From Chloroflexota bacterium (GTDB lineage: Bacteria > Chloroflexota > UBA11872 > VXOZ01), in the NCBI GenBank assembly GCA_028874195.1, contig JAPPLM010000047.1, positions 31,810 through 94,878 of the forward strand: a stretch of DNA of 63,069 nucleotides, in the 5' to 3' direction. The notes under the pieces were generated by a model. That model was not told the DNA's origin and ran no database searches. It saw only the letters and a program-made list of their open reading frames with translations. The position numbers were made by a program, and so were the translations under genes. Shown piece after piece: positions 8,960 through 17,042 of this stretch (position 1 is its first letter; each line of letters opens with the position of its first letter).

Positions 8960-10228
8960 ATGGCAAGTATGCAATCCACCGCACAACCCGGCAATTGGCA
9001 GACAACGGTCCGCATCCTCTGGATTACACAGTTTGCCACCATGGCGGCCTTCAGTTGCAGTCTGCCTTTCGTACCATTGTATATCCTGGAATTGGGCATT
9101 CCGGATCCACGCCAAGCGGCTCTTTGGGCCGGATTCGTTGCCGGCGGATCCGGCATCAGCATGGCGATCTTCTCTCCCATTTGGGGCTCCCTTGCCGACC
9201 GCTTCGGCAAGAAACTCATGTTGGAGCGCGCGCTCTTCGGCGCTACCATCACGCTGCTACTCATGGGATTCGCACAGTCCGCCGTGCAGCTCTTGATCTT
9301 TCGCGTCATTCAGGGCTCGCTCTCCGGCACCACTGCAGCCGTAAGCGCCCTCGCCGCGTCCATTGCACCGCGCGAGGAGCTTGGGCGCGTGCTGGGGACC
9401 ATGCAAATGTCCATCTTTGCCGGGTCGACCGTTGGTCCTTTCATAGGCGGTGTACTGGCTGACACGCTGGGATTTCGTGTTGCATTCATTGCCACGAGCG
9501 CTGTCATGGTTCTCATAGGTCTTGTGGTATTCGTGCTCGTGCATGAACCTCGCCATGCAGAGCAACCTCCGCCGCCTTTTCGTCTGCCTCAATTGCGCAA
9601 CCCGCTTGGCGATGGCGTTTTACGCACGGTCTTCATGTTGGCGCCCGTCATATTCTTGGTGCAATTCGCTTTTATGGCGGCGCGGCCAATCTTTCCGCTC
9701 TTCGTCGCTGAACTTGCCGCCACGGATCCGTCAGCAACGTTCGCCGGCTTCTCTCCGGAGGACTTTGTCGCTACCATTTCAGGCATTCTCGTCGCCACAA
9801 CCGGCATCGTGGGAGCGATCTGCTCTCCCATAACCGGGCGTTTCATCAACACCTATCGTGTACGCTTGTTGCTGCTTATCGCGGTGCTGGGCGTCGCTGC
9901 CGTCAACGTGGGCCAAGCATTCGCAGCTTCCTTCCTGCAACTCTGGGTCGTGCGCATTCTGTTGGGCGCGTTCGGCGGAATCTGGGCGCCGACCTATAGC
10001 TCAACCATCGGGTTGAGCGTGCCGTCAGAGCGCCGGGGCTTAGCCTTTGGCATTGCTAACAGCGCTTCCTCCTTGGGTAACGCGATCGGGCCAATGGTGG
10101 GCGGCTACGTTGGCGCCATGCTGGGCATTCGCGCGGTATTTGTAGGCGCGGCAGGGGTGCTCGTGCTGGCGGCGCTCTGGCTGGTGGTACGGGTCAATCT
10201 CTCCGCCCCAGCAGAACAGGACGAGTGA
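8960..10228 (+). CDS. MFS transporter (multidrug efflux type)
   Basis: About 422 residues with twelve to fourteen hydrophobic segments. The motif-A signature GSLADRFGKKLMLERA follows helix 2, and GNAIGPMVGGYVGAML lies near the C-terminal helices, as in TetA/NorA-like drug:H+ antiporters. The start is set at ATG 8960 (MASMQSTAQPG). An in-frame ATG at 8915 would add 15 residues without a visible ribosome site. It is divergent from the GT9 gene. The substrate is unknown. Confidence 0.85.
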   Translation: MASMQSTAQPGNWQTTVRILWITQFATMAAFSCSLPFVPLYILELGIPDPRQAALWAGFVAGGSGISMAIFSPIWGSLADRFGKKLMLERALFGATITLLLMGFAQSAVQLLIFRVIQGSLSGTTAAVSALAASIAPREELGRVLGTMQMSIFAGSTVGPFIGGVLADTLGFRVAFIATSAVMVLIGLVVFVLVHEPRHAEQPPPPFRLPQLRNPLGDGVLRTVFMLAPVIFLVQFAFMAARPIFPLFVAELAATDPSATFAGFSPEDFVATISGILVATTGIVGAICSPITGRFINTYRVRLLLLIAVLGVAAVNVGQAFAASFLQLWVVRILLGAFGGIWAPTYSSTIGLSVPSERRGLAFGIANSASSLGNAIGPMVGGYVGAMLGIRAVFVGAAGVLVLAALWLVVRVNLSAPAEQDE

Positions 10229-10315
10229 CAGACCAGTACCGGCGCAACTCCAATCCTGACTGACTCAAGAGATTATCGTACTCCAGCGAAATAGGCTTAG
10301 ACAGTCTCTCCCGAT

Positions 10316-10924
10316 TCAAGAATGCGCGAGCGTCTCGCGGGCCAGGGCCAGCTCTTCCGGTGTATTGATGTTGCTGAAGGACGCCAGGTCAGGATCAAAC
10401 AAGCGCACTTCATCGACGGAGACCTGCCGCACATGCAGCCGCTCCAGGAGCCGCGTGAGTTTGTAATCGCCAGCCTGCAGCATTTGCGTGGCAGTGGTGA
10501 GGCATCGCCGATGGTAGACCGTGTGCAGGGTTTCGGGTTCACCTCTTAGCAGCGGCGCTACAGCATCCCATTCATCAGAAGCCAGATCGATGAGTGCCCG
10601 CAGCAATTGAACGTTCAGAAACGGCATGTCACACGCAACCGCAATCACCAGCCGGGTGCGCGCCGCTTGCAGTCCGCTTACCAAGCCGGTTAGGCTCGAA
10701 CCCACGGCTGACACGTCCGAAACGACGGTGAAGCCGGTGATGTCTGCACGATTCCCTACGACGATTACCTCAGCGCATACCGACGCTAAGGCCGTGTGGA
10801 CGTGCTGCAGCAAGGTTGTCTCACTGTTCTCGCGCGGCCATGGCAGGAGCGCCTTGTCACGACCAAGCCGCTTGCTCTTGCCACCCGCCAAGATCAGCCC
10901 TGTAACGGACGCCCCCACAGCCAT
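10316..10924 (-). CDS. mobA: Molybdenum cofactor guanylyltransferase MobA
   Basis: A 202-residue nucleotidyltransferase. The N-terminal LILAGGKSKRLGRDKALLPW is the GTP-binding signature of MobA, and AVACDMPFLN carries the metal-binding Asp. MobA adds GMP to Mo-molybdopterin to make the bis-MGD cofactor used by formate dehydrogenase. It is divergent from fdhA, whose product needs bis-MGD, so the neighbourhood supports the call strongly. An IspD/MobA-like CTP transferase is the only serious alternative. Confidence 0.92.
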   Translation of the reverse strand: MAVGASVTGLILAGGKSKRLGRDKALLPWPRENSETTLLQHVHTALASVCAEVIVVGNRADITGFTVVSDVSAVGSSLTGLVSGLQAARTRLVIAVACDMPFLNVQLLRALIDLASDEWDAVAPLLRGEPETLHTVYHRRCLTTATQMLQAGDYKLTRLLERLHVRQVSVDEVRLFDPDLASFSNINTPEELALARETLAHS

Positions 10925-11058
10925 CCACTCCTAGACCGCTCTAAAACTCAAATGCTCTATTGGCGTTTCGCCAAACATCGTATCATCGCAGTCTCTTGCG
11001 CGTACAAGCCCGCCATCAAACCCACTCGTTGCCTTGTTATTTCAAAGCCGTTCCATCC

Positions 11059-11067
11059 TGCTATACT
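11059..11067 (+). promoter_or_regulatory. Possible extended -10 promoter for the fdh operon
   Basis: TGCTATACT gives an extended -10 element, with the TATACT hexamer at 11062-11067, about 47 bases before the fdhA ATG at 11114. No good -35 box is seen 16-18 bases upstream, as is allowed for extended -10 promoters. Confidence 0.35.
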
Positions 11068-11113
11068 AGGAAAACTGAAACCCTTGTGAAGATTGCATGT
11101 AGGTTTACAGCCC

Positions 11114-13027
11114 ATGAGCAAACGCAATGCGGTGCGGTTGACCGAGCCGCTGGTGCGGGAGAACGGGGCCCTTCGTCCGGCTGATTGGGATGAAGCGCTT
11201 GACCGCGTAGCCTCAGGCTTGCAGAGCGCAATCCAAAAACAAGGACCCAGCACCTTTGGTCTCTTCAGTTGCTCAAAAGCCACCAACGAGGTCAACTACC
11301 TCGCGCAGAAGTTCACGCGCTCCGTCATCGGCAGTAACAACATCGATAGCTGTAACCGCACCTGACACGCTCCCAGCGTCGTCGGTCTGGCGACAGTGTT
11401 TGGACTAGGCGGCGGGACAAGCTCGTATCGGGAGATTGAAGAGACCGACGTAATCCTGCTCTGGGGATCGAACGCGCGGGACACGCATCCCATCTTCTTT
11501 CACCACGTGCTCAAGGGTGTGCACAACGGCGCCAGGCTCTTCGTCATTGATCCGCGCCGCACGAGTTCGGCCCAATGGGCAGATGTCTGGTTAGGCGTTG
11601 ACGTTGGTGCAGACATCGCACTGGCGAACGCCATGGCGCGCGAGATCCTCGATGCCGGACTCGCAAATTTTGACTTTATCGACAATGCAACGACTGAATT
11701 TGGTGCATACGTAGAGTCCATAGAGCGATATACGCTCGTCTATGCTGAGGAAGTCACAGGCGTGCCGGCGTCGGTAATCCGCGAGACCGCACATGCGTAT
11801 GCCAAAGCGGATCGTGCGCAGATTTGCTGGACCCTGGGCATCACAGAACATCACAACGCCGTCGACAATGTGCTCGCAATCATCAATCTCGCCCTCCTGA
11901 CCGGGCACGTAGGACGGTACGGCTCGGGCCTCAACCCGTTGCGGGGGCAGAACAACGTGCAGGGCAGCGGGGATATGGGTGCTTTGCCGGATCGGCTTCC
12001 AGGCTTCCAGCACGTTGAGAATGCTCCGCTGCGAGAGAAGTTTGAGCAAACGTGGGGTGTCTCGCTTCCGGCTCAGAAAGGCTTGAATCTGACTGAGATG
12101 TTCGAGGCGATGGAACACGGCGACTTGACCGCCCTCTATGTCCTCGGCGAGAATCCAGCGCAGTCGGAGGCGGACCAGCACCGGGCCATAAAGCTGCTGA
12201 AGGGACTCGACATTCTCATCGTGCAGGATATGCTCATGAATGCCACTGCGGAATTGGCCGACGTGGTCTTACCGGCAGCAGCAAGCTGGTGCGAGTCTGA
12301 GGGAACGGTCACCAACAGCGAGCGGCGGGTGCAACGGGTACGCAAGGCCATGGATCCACCACCTGGCGTCAGGGACGACCTTACCATTCTGTGCAACGTC
12401 GCGCGCAGTCTGGGGGGAGACTTGGGAGCGCCGGTGGCGGAGCGCATTTGGAACGAACTGCGCAGTCTCAGCCCCTTTCACGCCGGCATGAGCTACGAAC
12501 GCATTGAGCGGTCAGGCGGCTTGCAGTGGCCCTGTTACGATGAATCCCATCCCGGAGAGATGTATCTTCACGGCAGGTTGTGGGAACGGCCCGTGATCGG
12601 GCCGCGCGCGCCGTTTTCACCGGTTGAATATGTACCGCCGTTTGAGCGGCTTGACGAACAGTATCCCCTTCGTCTGACGACCGGGCGGCGGCTTGACTCG
12701 TTCAATACTGGAGTGCAGACCGCAAGCTACACGTCGCCACTGCGCCGGGGAGAGACCATCGACCTGGCGCCCGAAGACGGCCAAAACCTTGGTGTTGCGG
12801 AAGGCGAGACGGTGCGGGTGTGTTCGCGCCGGGGAGCGGTGCGGGCGCCGGTCCGCTTCGATTCCTCGCTGCGTCCCGGACTCGCGTTCATGACCCCGCA
12901 CTTTCCCAACGAAGTCGCCACGAACGAACTGACAATTGACGCGACCGATCCCAAATCGGGCACGGCTGAGTTCAAAGCAACCGCGATTCGCGTAGAGAAG
13001 ATCGCGGCCGGAGTGGCGCAGGACTAG
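11114..13027 (+). CDS. fdhA: Formate dehydrogenase catalytic subunit, selenocysteine-containing, lacking the N-terminal Fe4S4 domain
   Basis: A 637-residue molybdopterin oxidoreductase read through an in-frame TGA at 11363-11365 (Sec84). Before the TGA the protein reads GSNNIDSCNRT and after it HAPSVVGL, matching the NNVDCCARV-Sec-HGPSVAGL active site of E. coli FdhF. A SECIS hairpin follows at the expected distance. Further on are bis-MGD-binding segments (LLWGSNARDTHPIFF; GQNNVQGSGDMGALPD) and a C-terminal molydopterin dinucleotide-binding domain (RLTTGRRLDSFNT). The protein starts where FdhF residue ~53 would be: the CxxCxxxC Fe4S4 domain is encoded by the gene at 14942 instead. The ATG at 11114 is preferred; a TTG at 11093 is possible. 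It heads an fdhA/NuoEF/Fe-S operon. Confidence 0.92.
11363..11394 (+). promoter_or_regulatory. Selenocysteine UGA and bacterial SECIS element
   Basis: The TGA is at 11363-11365. Twelve bases later a 6-bp stem forms: GTCGTC (11378-11383) pairs with GGCGAC (11390 region, 11389-11394), closing the 5-base loop GGTCT (11384-11388). E. coli fdhF has the same geometry and a near-identical loop (AGGUCU), which SelB recognises. Upstream CCCAG and downstream TTTGG can extend the stem with an internal loop. Confidence 0.92.
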
Positions 13028-13064
13028 CACATACTCTTGCCGTCGAGCCTCCACAGGTAACCCC

Positions 13065-14942
13065 ATGGACCTCCACCTCACCAGCGACACGCCTAACGCA
13101 GCAGAGCAATTGGCGGTGGATAGCGTCTTAGATGCGCCAGAGTCGGGGTTTATAAGCGATGCTCATTTTATCTCGGGCGAAGCGTATGCGCCTGCTGCGG
13201 GTCATGCGGCCAGGGCAAACCGGCACCTTTTGTTGCCAGTGCTGCATGCCATTCAGGAACGCATTGGCTGGATCAGTCCCGGCGCGCTCAACTACGCCTG
13301 TCAGCGCCTGACGGTCCCGCCCACGGAAGCGTATGGTGTCGCTACGTTCTACGCGTTGTTCTCGGTTCAGCCGAAGCCGCCGGTGGTGGCGCACGTCTGC
13401 GACGACATCGCGTGTATGGCAAACGGCGCGGAGACACTCTGCGCCGAGATGGCGGAACGCTTCGGCGCGCCGGGCAGCGCAGAACAGGATAGCAATCTCA
13501 CCTGGCATCATAGTCCGTGCTTGGGCATGTGTGAGCGCCCGCCCGCGGCCATGGTAACCGCGGCGGGCGTAACGCCATCCACTACTGCGCTGGCGCCAGT
13601 GGGCATTGACGAGATAGCACAGACCCTCGCTGATCGCGGGCACACGAACAAGGCAAGCGAGGCATCCACCAGTGTACGTTCGGTGCCGCAGGCGGGAAGT
13701 GAAGAACTCAGACTATTGCGCCGCGTGGATCGGATAGACCCGGATGACCTGGCCAGTTACTGCGGCGCGGGCGGATACCGGGCACTTGAACGTGCTTTGG
13801 ACATGGGCCCGGCTCAGGTAGTGCGTGAGGTCGTTGCATCCAAGCTGCTTGGGCGCGGCGGCGCCGCCTTTCCGGCAGGCGTCAAGTGGCAGGCGGTGGC
13901 CTCAGCCGAGACCCAGCCTCGTTACATGATTTGCAATGCCGACGAATCCGAGCCCGGCACCTTCAAGGACCGCGTTGTAATGGAGGAAGACCCGTTCGCC
14001 GTAGTCGAGGCCATGACGATTGCCGGCGCCGCTACCGGCTGCGGAAAGGGATACATCTACCTGCGCGGTGAGTATCCCCTGGCTTTGGAGCGCATGACGA
14101 ATGCCATTGCGCAGGCACGAGGCGCCGGGCTGCTTGGCTCCTCTGTTTTGGGCCATGAGGTTCCATTTGACATAGAGATTCGGCGTGGCGCAGGCGCGTA
14201 TATCTGCGGTGAAGAGACTGCGCTCTTCAACTCCATTGAGGGCTTTCGCGGCGAGCCGCGCAACAAGCCGCCATTCCCCACCGAGGTTGGCCTCTTCGGC
14301 AAACCGACGCTGGTCAACAATGTCGAGACGCTGATCAATGTGCTCGATATTGCCCTCGAAGGCGGCGATGCCTTTGCGGCGATCGGTACGGAGCAGTCCA
14401 CCGGCACCAAGCTCTTCTGCTTGTCCGGGCACGTGGCGCGCCCTGGCGTCTATGAAGTGCCGTTTGGCACGACACTCGAAGAACTTATCAGCCTTGCAGG
14501 CGGTGTGGCTGGCAATGGCAGGTTGCAGGCAGTCTTGCTGGGTGGCGCCGCAGGGACATTCCTCACCCCGCAGGAATTAGCTCTGCCGCTGACGTTCGAG
14601 GCGACGCGCACCGTAGGGGCGACGCTCGGTTCCGGTGTCGTCATGCTCTTCGATGACTCAGTGAACATGCAGAATGTACTCCTCCGCATCGCCGCCTTTT
14701 TCCGGGACGAGTCGTGCGGTCAGTGTGTTCCCTGCCGGGTTGGTACAGTACGACAAGAAGAGTTGCTGCACCGTCTGGTGGCTGACAAGACTATTGGTTC
14801 GGTTGCAAACGAAATTCACCTCCTTAACGAAGTGGGACAAGCCATGCGGGACGCGTCAATTTGCGGCCTTGGGCAAACGGCATCGAGCGCCATCGAATCC
14901 GCCGTGGCTCGCATGGAACTCTTCAACGGGAAAAGTCATTGA
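13065..14942 (+). CDS. NuoE-NuoF fusion: NAD-reducing flavoprotein subunit of formate dehydrogenase
   Basis: A 625-residue fusion. Residues about 45-190 are a NuoE-type 2Fe-2S domain with Cys112, Cys117, Cys152 and Cys156 (HVCDDIACM, then SPCLGMCE). From about 215 on it is NuoF: the FMN/NADH motif GRGGAAFPAG at 263-272, NADESEPGTFKDR, GAYICGEETAL, an SLBB domain, and the 4Fe-4S ligands ESCGQCVPC near 549-557 with a further Cys near 600. Such subunits pass electrons from formate oxidation to NAD+ in soluble FDHs. It starts 37 bases after fdhA and its stop overlaps the next start (TGATG), indicating one translationally coupled operon. No other complex I genes are near, so respiratory complex I is unlikely. 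Confidence 0.9.
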   Translation: MDLHLTSDTPNAAEQLAVDSVLDAPESGFISDAHFISGEAYAPAAGHAARANRHLLLPVLHAIQERIGWISPGALNYACQRLTVPPTEAYGVATFYALFSVQPKPPVVAHVCDDIACMANGAETLCAEMAERFGAPGSAEQDSNLTWHHSPCLGMCERPPAAMVTAAGVTPSTTALAPVGIDEIAQTLADRGHTNKASEASTSVRSVPQAGSEELRLLRRVDRIDPDDLASYCGAGGYRALERALDMGPAQVVREVVASKLLGRGGAAFPAGVKWQAVASAETQPRYMICNADESEPGTFKDRVVMEEDPFAVVEAMTIAGAATGCGKGYIYLRGEYPLALERMTNAIAQARGAGLLGSSVLGHEVPFDIEIRRGAGAYICGEETALFNSIEGFRGEPRNKPPFPTEVGLFGKPTLVNNVETLINVLDIALEGGDAFAAIGTEQSTGTKLFCLSGHVARPGVYEVPFGTTLEELISLAGGVAGNGRLQAVLLGGAAGTFLTPQELALPLTFEATRTVGATLGSGVVMLFDDSVNMQNVLLRIAAFFRDESCGQCVPCRVGTVRQEELLHRLVADKTIGSVANEIHLLNEVGQAMRDASICGLGQTASSAIESAVARMELFNGKSH

Positions 14943-15988
14943 TGCCTCCAGAAGCCGAACAATCTGATTTCACGCCAACCTGGCAGTTTCTCAATCCGGT
15001 GCCGCGTGGGCCCGTACCTAAGGCCCCGGAAGAATCCGCACAGCCGGAGATTGAGCTTACTATCGACGGCCGGGAGACATCAGTCCCCGAAGGCACAACG
15101 CTCTTGCACGCCGCTCGCGGCCTGGGCATAGATACACCGACGCTTTGCTATTTGGAGAGTCTCACACCGGTCAACGTCTGCCGCGTCTGTGTGGTTGAGC
15201 TCGAAGGCTCACGCACTCTCGTTCCCGCGTGCTCACGCAAAGTTGAGCCGGGCATGCAGGTGCGCACCGATTCCCCGCGCGTTCGCCTCAGCCGACGCAT
15301 GGTCCTTGAGTTTCTCGCGTCTTCCGTGGATGTTTCTACCGCGCCGGAACTGCAAGCGTATATGGATGAGTACGAGGCGGAGCCGGAACGGTACGGGCCG
15401 CCGGGACCGGCTGCCTCAGATTCCGTGCGTGATAATGCCGTCCCCGGTCACCACGACTCTCCTGTGCTGGATGCCGCGGAAACAGTGGAACAACCGGTAA
15501 AGATCGACAACGAACTCTACATTCGCGATTACAGTAAGTGCATTCTGTGCTACAAGTGCGTCGAAGCCTGCGGCGAAGATGCCCAGAACACCTTCGCTAT
15601 CGCTGTGGCGGGACGGGGATTCGACGCGCGCATTTCCACGGAATTTGCGGTGCCTCTACCGGATTCCGCGTGTGTCTACTGCGGTAACTGCATTGGCGTC
15701 TGCCCGACCGGCGCGCTCATGTTCCGCAGTGAGTTCGACATGCGCGCCGCCGGTACGTGGGATGAGGCGGCGCAGAGCGAGACCGATACGATTTGTTCGT
15801 ATTGCGGCGTAGGCTGCTCCCTGAGCTTGCACATTCAGGACAATGAAATCGTCAAGGTCATGTCGCCGCTGGAAAGTGAAGTCACGAAGGGGAATCTCTG
15901 CATCAAAGGACGGTTCGGCTGGCAGTTTATGCAGCAGCCGAAAAAGGAAGCAGATGAGGCCCAGGAAGATGCGCAAGCTTCAGAGTAG
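14942..15988 (+). CDS. Formate dehydrogenase iron-sulfur subunit carrying the Fe4S4 domain of the alpha subunit
   Basis: A 348-residue protein with four parts. An N-terminal 2Fe-2S ferredoxin (TLCYLESLTPVNVCRVCVVE, then VPACS) is followed by a spacer, then two 4Fe-4S ferredoxin motifs (SKCILCYKCVEACGED; ACVYCGNCIGVCPTGAL). The C-terminal Fe4S4 molybdopterin domain has ICSYCGVGCSLSLHI and GNLCIKGRFGWQFM, the same C-x2-C-x3-C and distal C pattern as the first 50 residues of FdhF. Thus the N-terminal half of a normal FdhA is encoded here and the catalytic half in the Sec gene. The His/Cys cluster usual after the 2Fe-2S domain is absent. ATG 14942 overlaps the upstream stop by one base. Confidence 0.88.
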   Translation: MPPEAEQSDFTPTWQFLNPVPRGPVPKAPEESAQPEIELTIDGRETSVPEGTTLLHAARGLGIDTPTLCYLESLTPVNVCRVCVVELEGSRTLVPACSRKVEPGMQVRTDSPRVRLSRRMVLEFLASSVDVSTAPELQAYMDEYEAEPERYGPPGPAASDSVRDNAVPGHHDSPVLDAAETVEQPVKIDNELYIRDYSKCILCYKCVEACGEDAQNTFAIAVAGRGFDARISTEFAVPLPDSACVYCGNCIGVCPTGALMFRSEFDMRAAGTWDEAAQSETDTICSYCGVGCSLSLHIQDNEIVKVMSPLESEVTKGNLCIKGRFGWQFMQQPKKEADEAQEDAQASE

Positions 15989-15993
15989 CCCCG

Positions 15994-16007
15994 GCGCTGC
16001 TTAGCGC
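15994..16007. terminator. Short hairpin between convergent fdh operon and fdhD
   Basis: GCGCT-GCTT-AGCGC forms a 5-bp stem just after the stop of the iron-sulfur subunit and just before the end of the convergent fdhD. There is no T-run; a weak terminator at most. Confidence 0.25.
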
Positions 16008-16016
16008 ATCCCGCAA

Positions 16017-16850
16017 TTAGGACTTTATGCGCTCCGCGCCGGTGTAGACATTCATCGAGCTGTCACGCAGAAACCCGATGAGCGTCATGCCTGATTCGGC
16101 GGCGAGTTCAACCGCCAGGCTCGAAGGCGCCCCTACCGCGGCTACAATCGGCACGCCCGCCAGCAAGCACTTTTGCACAATCTCGAAGCCTGCCCGACCG
16201 CTTACCAGCACCAAGGAGTTTTCCAAGGGCAGCATTTTGCGAAAGAGCGCGGCCCCTACCACCTTGTCCACCGCGTTGTGGCGCCCCACGTCTTCCCGCA
16301 ACAGAATTAGCTCACCCTCACGGTCAAATAGCCCGGCGGCATGCAACGCTCCGGTCCGATCAAAAGTTTCCTGTGCCTCCCGGAGGGTTTTTGGTAAGCC
16401 GTGCAAGACGTCTGCCGCAACACGAATGTCACTTTGAATTGGTTCCGCCGCCTGCCGCACCGCCGCGATGCTCGCTTTACCGCAAATGCCGCAACTCGAT
16501 GTGGCCGTGAAATTCCGCTGCCAGCCCACGTCCAACGCTTCGCTAACGCCGTCAACGTACGCGAGTACGATGTTATCGCGCTCTTCCTCGGTTTTGCCGG
16601 GGCAATGCCCGATGGAAATCAACGACTCGGGTTTCTCGATGAGCCGCTCCGTCCAAAGGAAACCGGCGGCAAGTTCCTCGTCTTGACCGGGCGTGCGCAT
16701 GGTTACCGCGATGCTCTGACCGTTCAACCGAATCTCCAACGGCTCCTCGCGTGCCAGCACATCAGGGCTGTTCACGACGCCCTCAGAAGAAATTTTCGTC
16801 ACCTGCCACGGCGACGTGGGCGCTTGCTTTTCGATGTCTGCTTGTGCCAT
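16017..16850 (-). CDS. fdhD: Formate dehydrogenase accessory sulfurtransferase FdhD
   Basis: A 277-residue protein that transfers sulfur from a cysteine desulfurase to the molybdenum centre of formate dehydrogenase. The redox pair Cys120-x2-Cys123 in TSSCGICGKASI matches Cys121/Cys124 of E. coli FdhD. EPLEIRLNG near residue 40, FLREDVGRHNAVDKVVG-type sequence near 195 and LVSGRAGFEIVQKCL are family signatures. It is convergent with the fdh operon, which supports a dedicated maturation role for the Sec enzyme. Confidence 0.95.
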   Translation of the reverse strand: MAQADIEKQAPTSPWQVTKISSEGVVNSPDVLAREEPLEIRLNGQSIAVTMRTPGQDEELAAGFLWTERLIEKPESLISIGHCPGKTEEERDNIVLAYVDGVSEALDVGWQRNFTATSSCGICGKASIAAVRQAAEPIQSDIRVAADVLHGLPKTLREAQETFDRTGALHAAGLFDREGELILLREDVGRHNAVDKVVGAALFRKMLPLENSLVLVSGRAGFEIVQKCLLAGVPIVAAVGAPSSLAVELAAESGMTLIGFLRDSSMNVYTGAERIKS

Positions 16851-17042
16851 TGCCCTTTCCTAACGCGGCGCAACTCCATTACCCGTTCCAAGACGATCAG
16901 GCAGAGATGCATACGAAAGCACGACTCCCCTATACATTACTCCAAGGTTCAGGAGCAGGCTAGTGCATTATGCTATGCTGCTACCTGACCTACCTCTCAC
17001 GAATTGTGCACTCTGGCACTAGTTGTAGCGAGCGAAATCGAT

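Noticed and set aside
11093-11365. Short ORF ending in TGA, followed by a separate ORF at 11396: a frameshifted or broken fdhA
   Set aside because: The frame is unchanged across the TGA, the flanking residues match the FdhF Sec site, and a SECIS hairpin follows; it is one selenoprotein gene.
13065-15988. Respiratory complex I genes
   Set aside because: Only NuoE/F-like and ferredoxin-like parts are present, in an operon with fdhA and fdhD; no membrane subunits follow.
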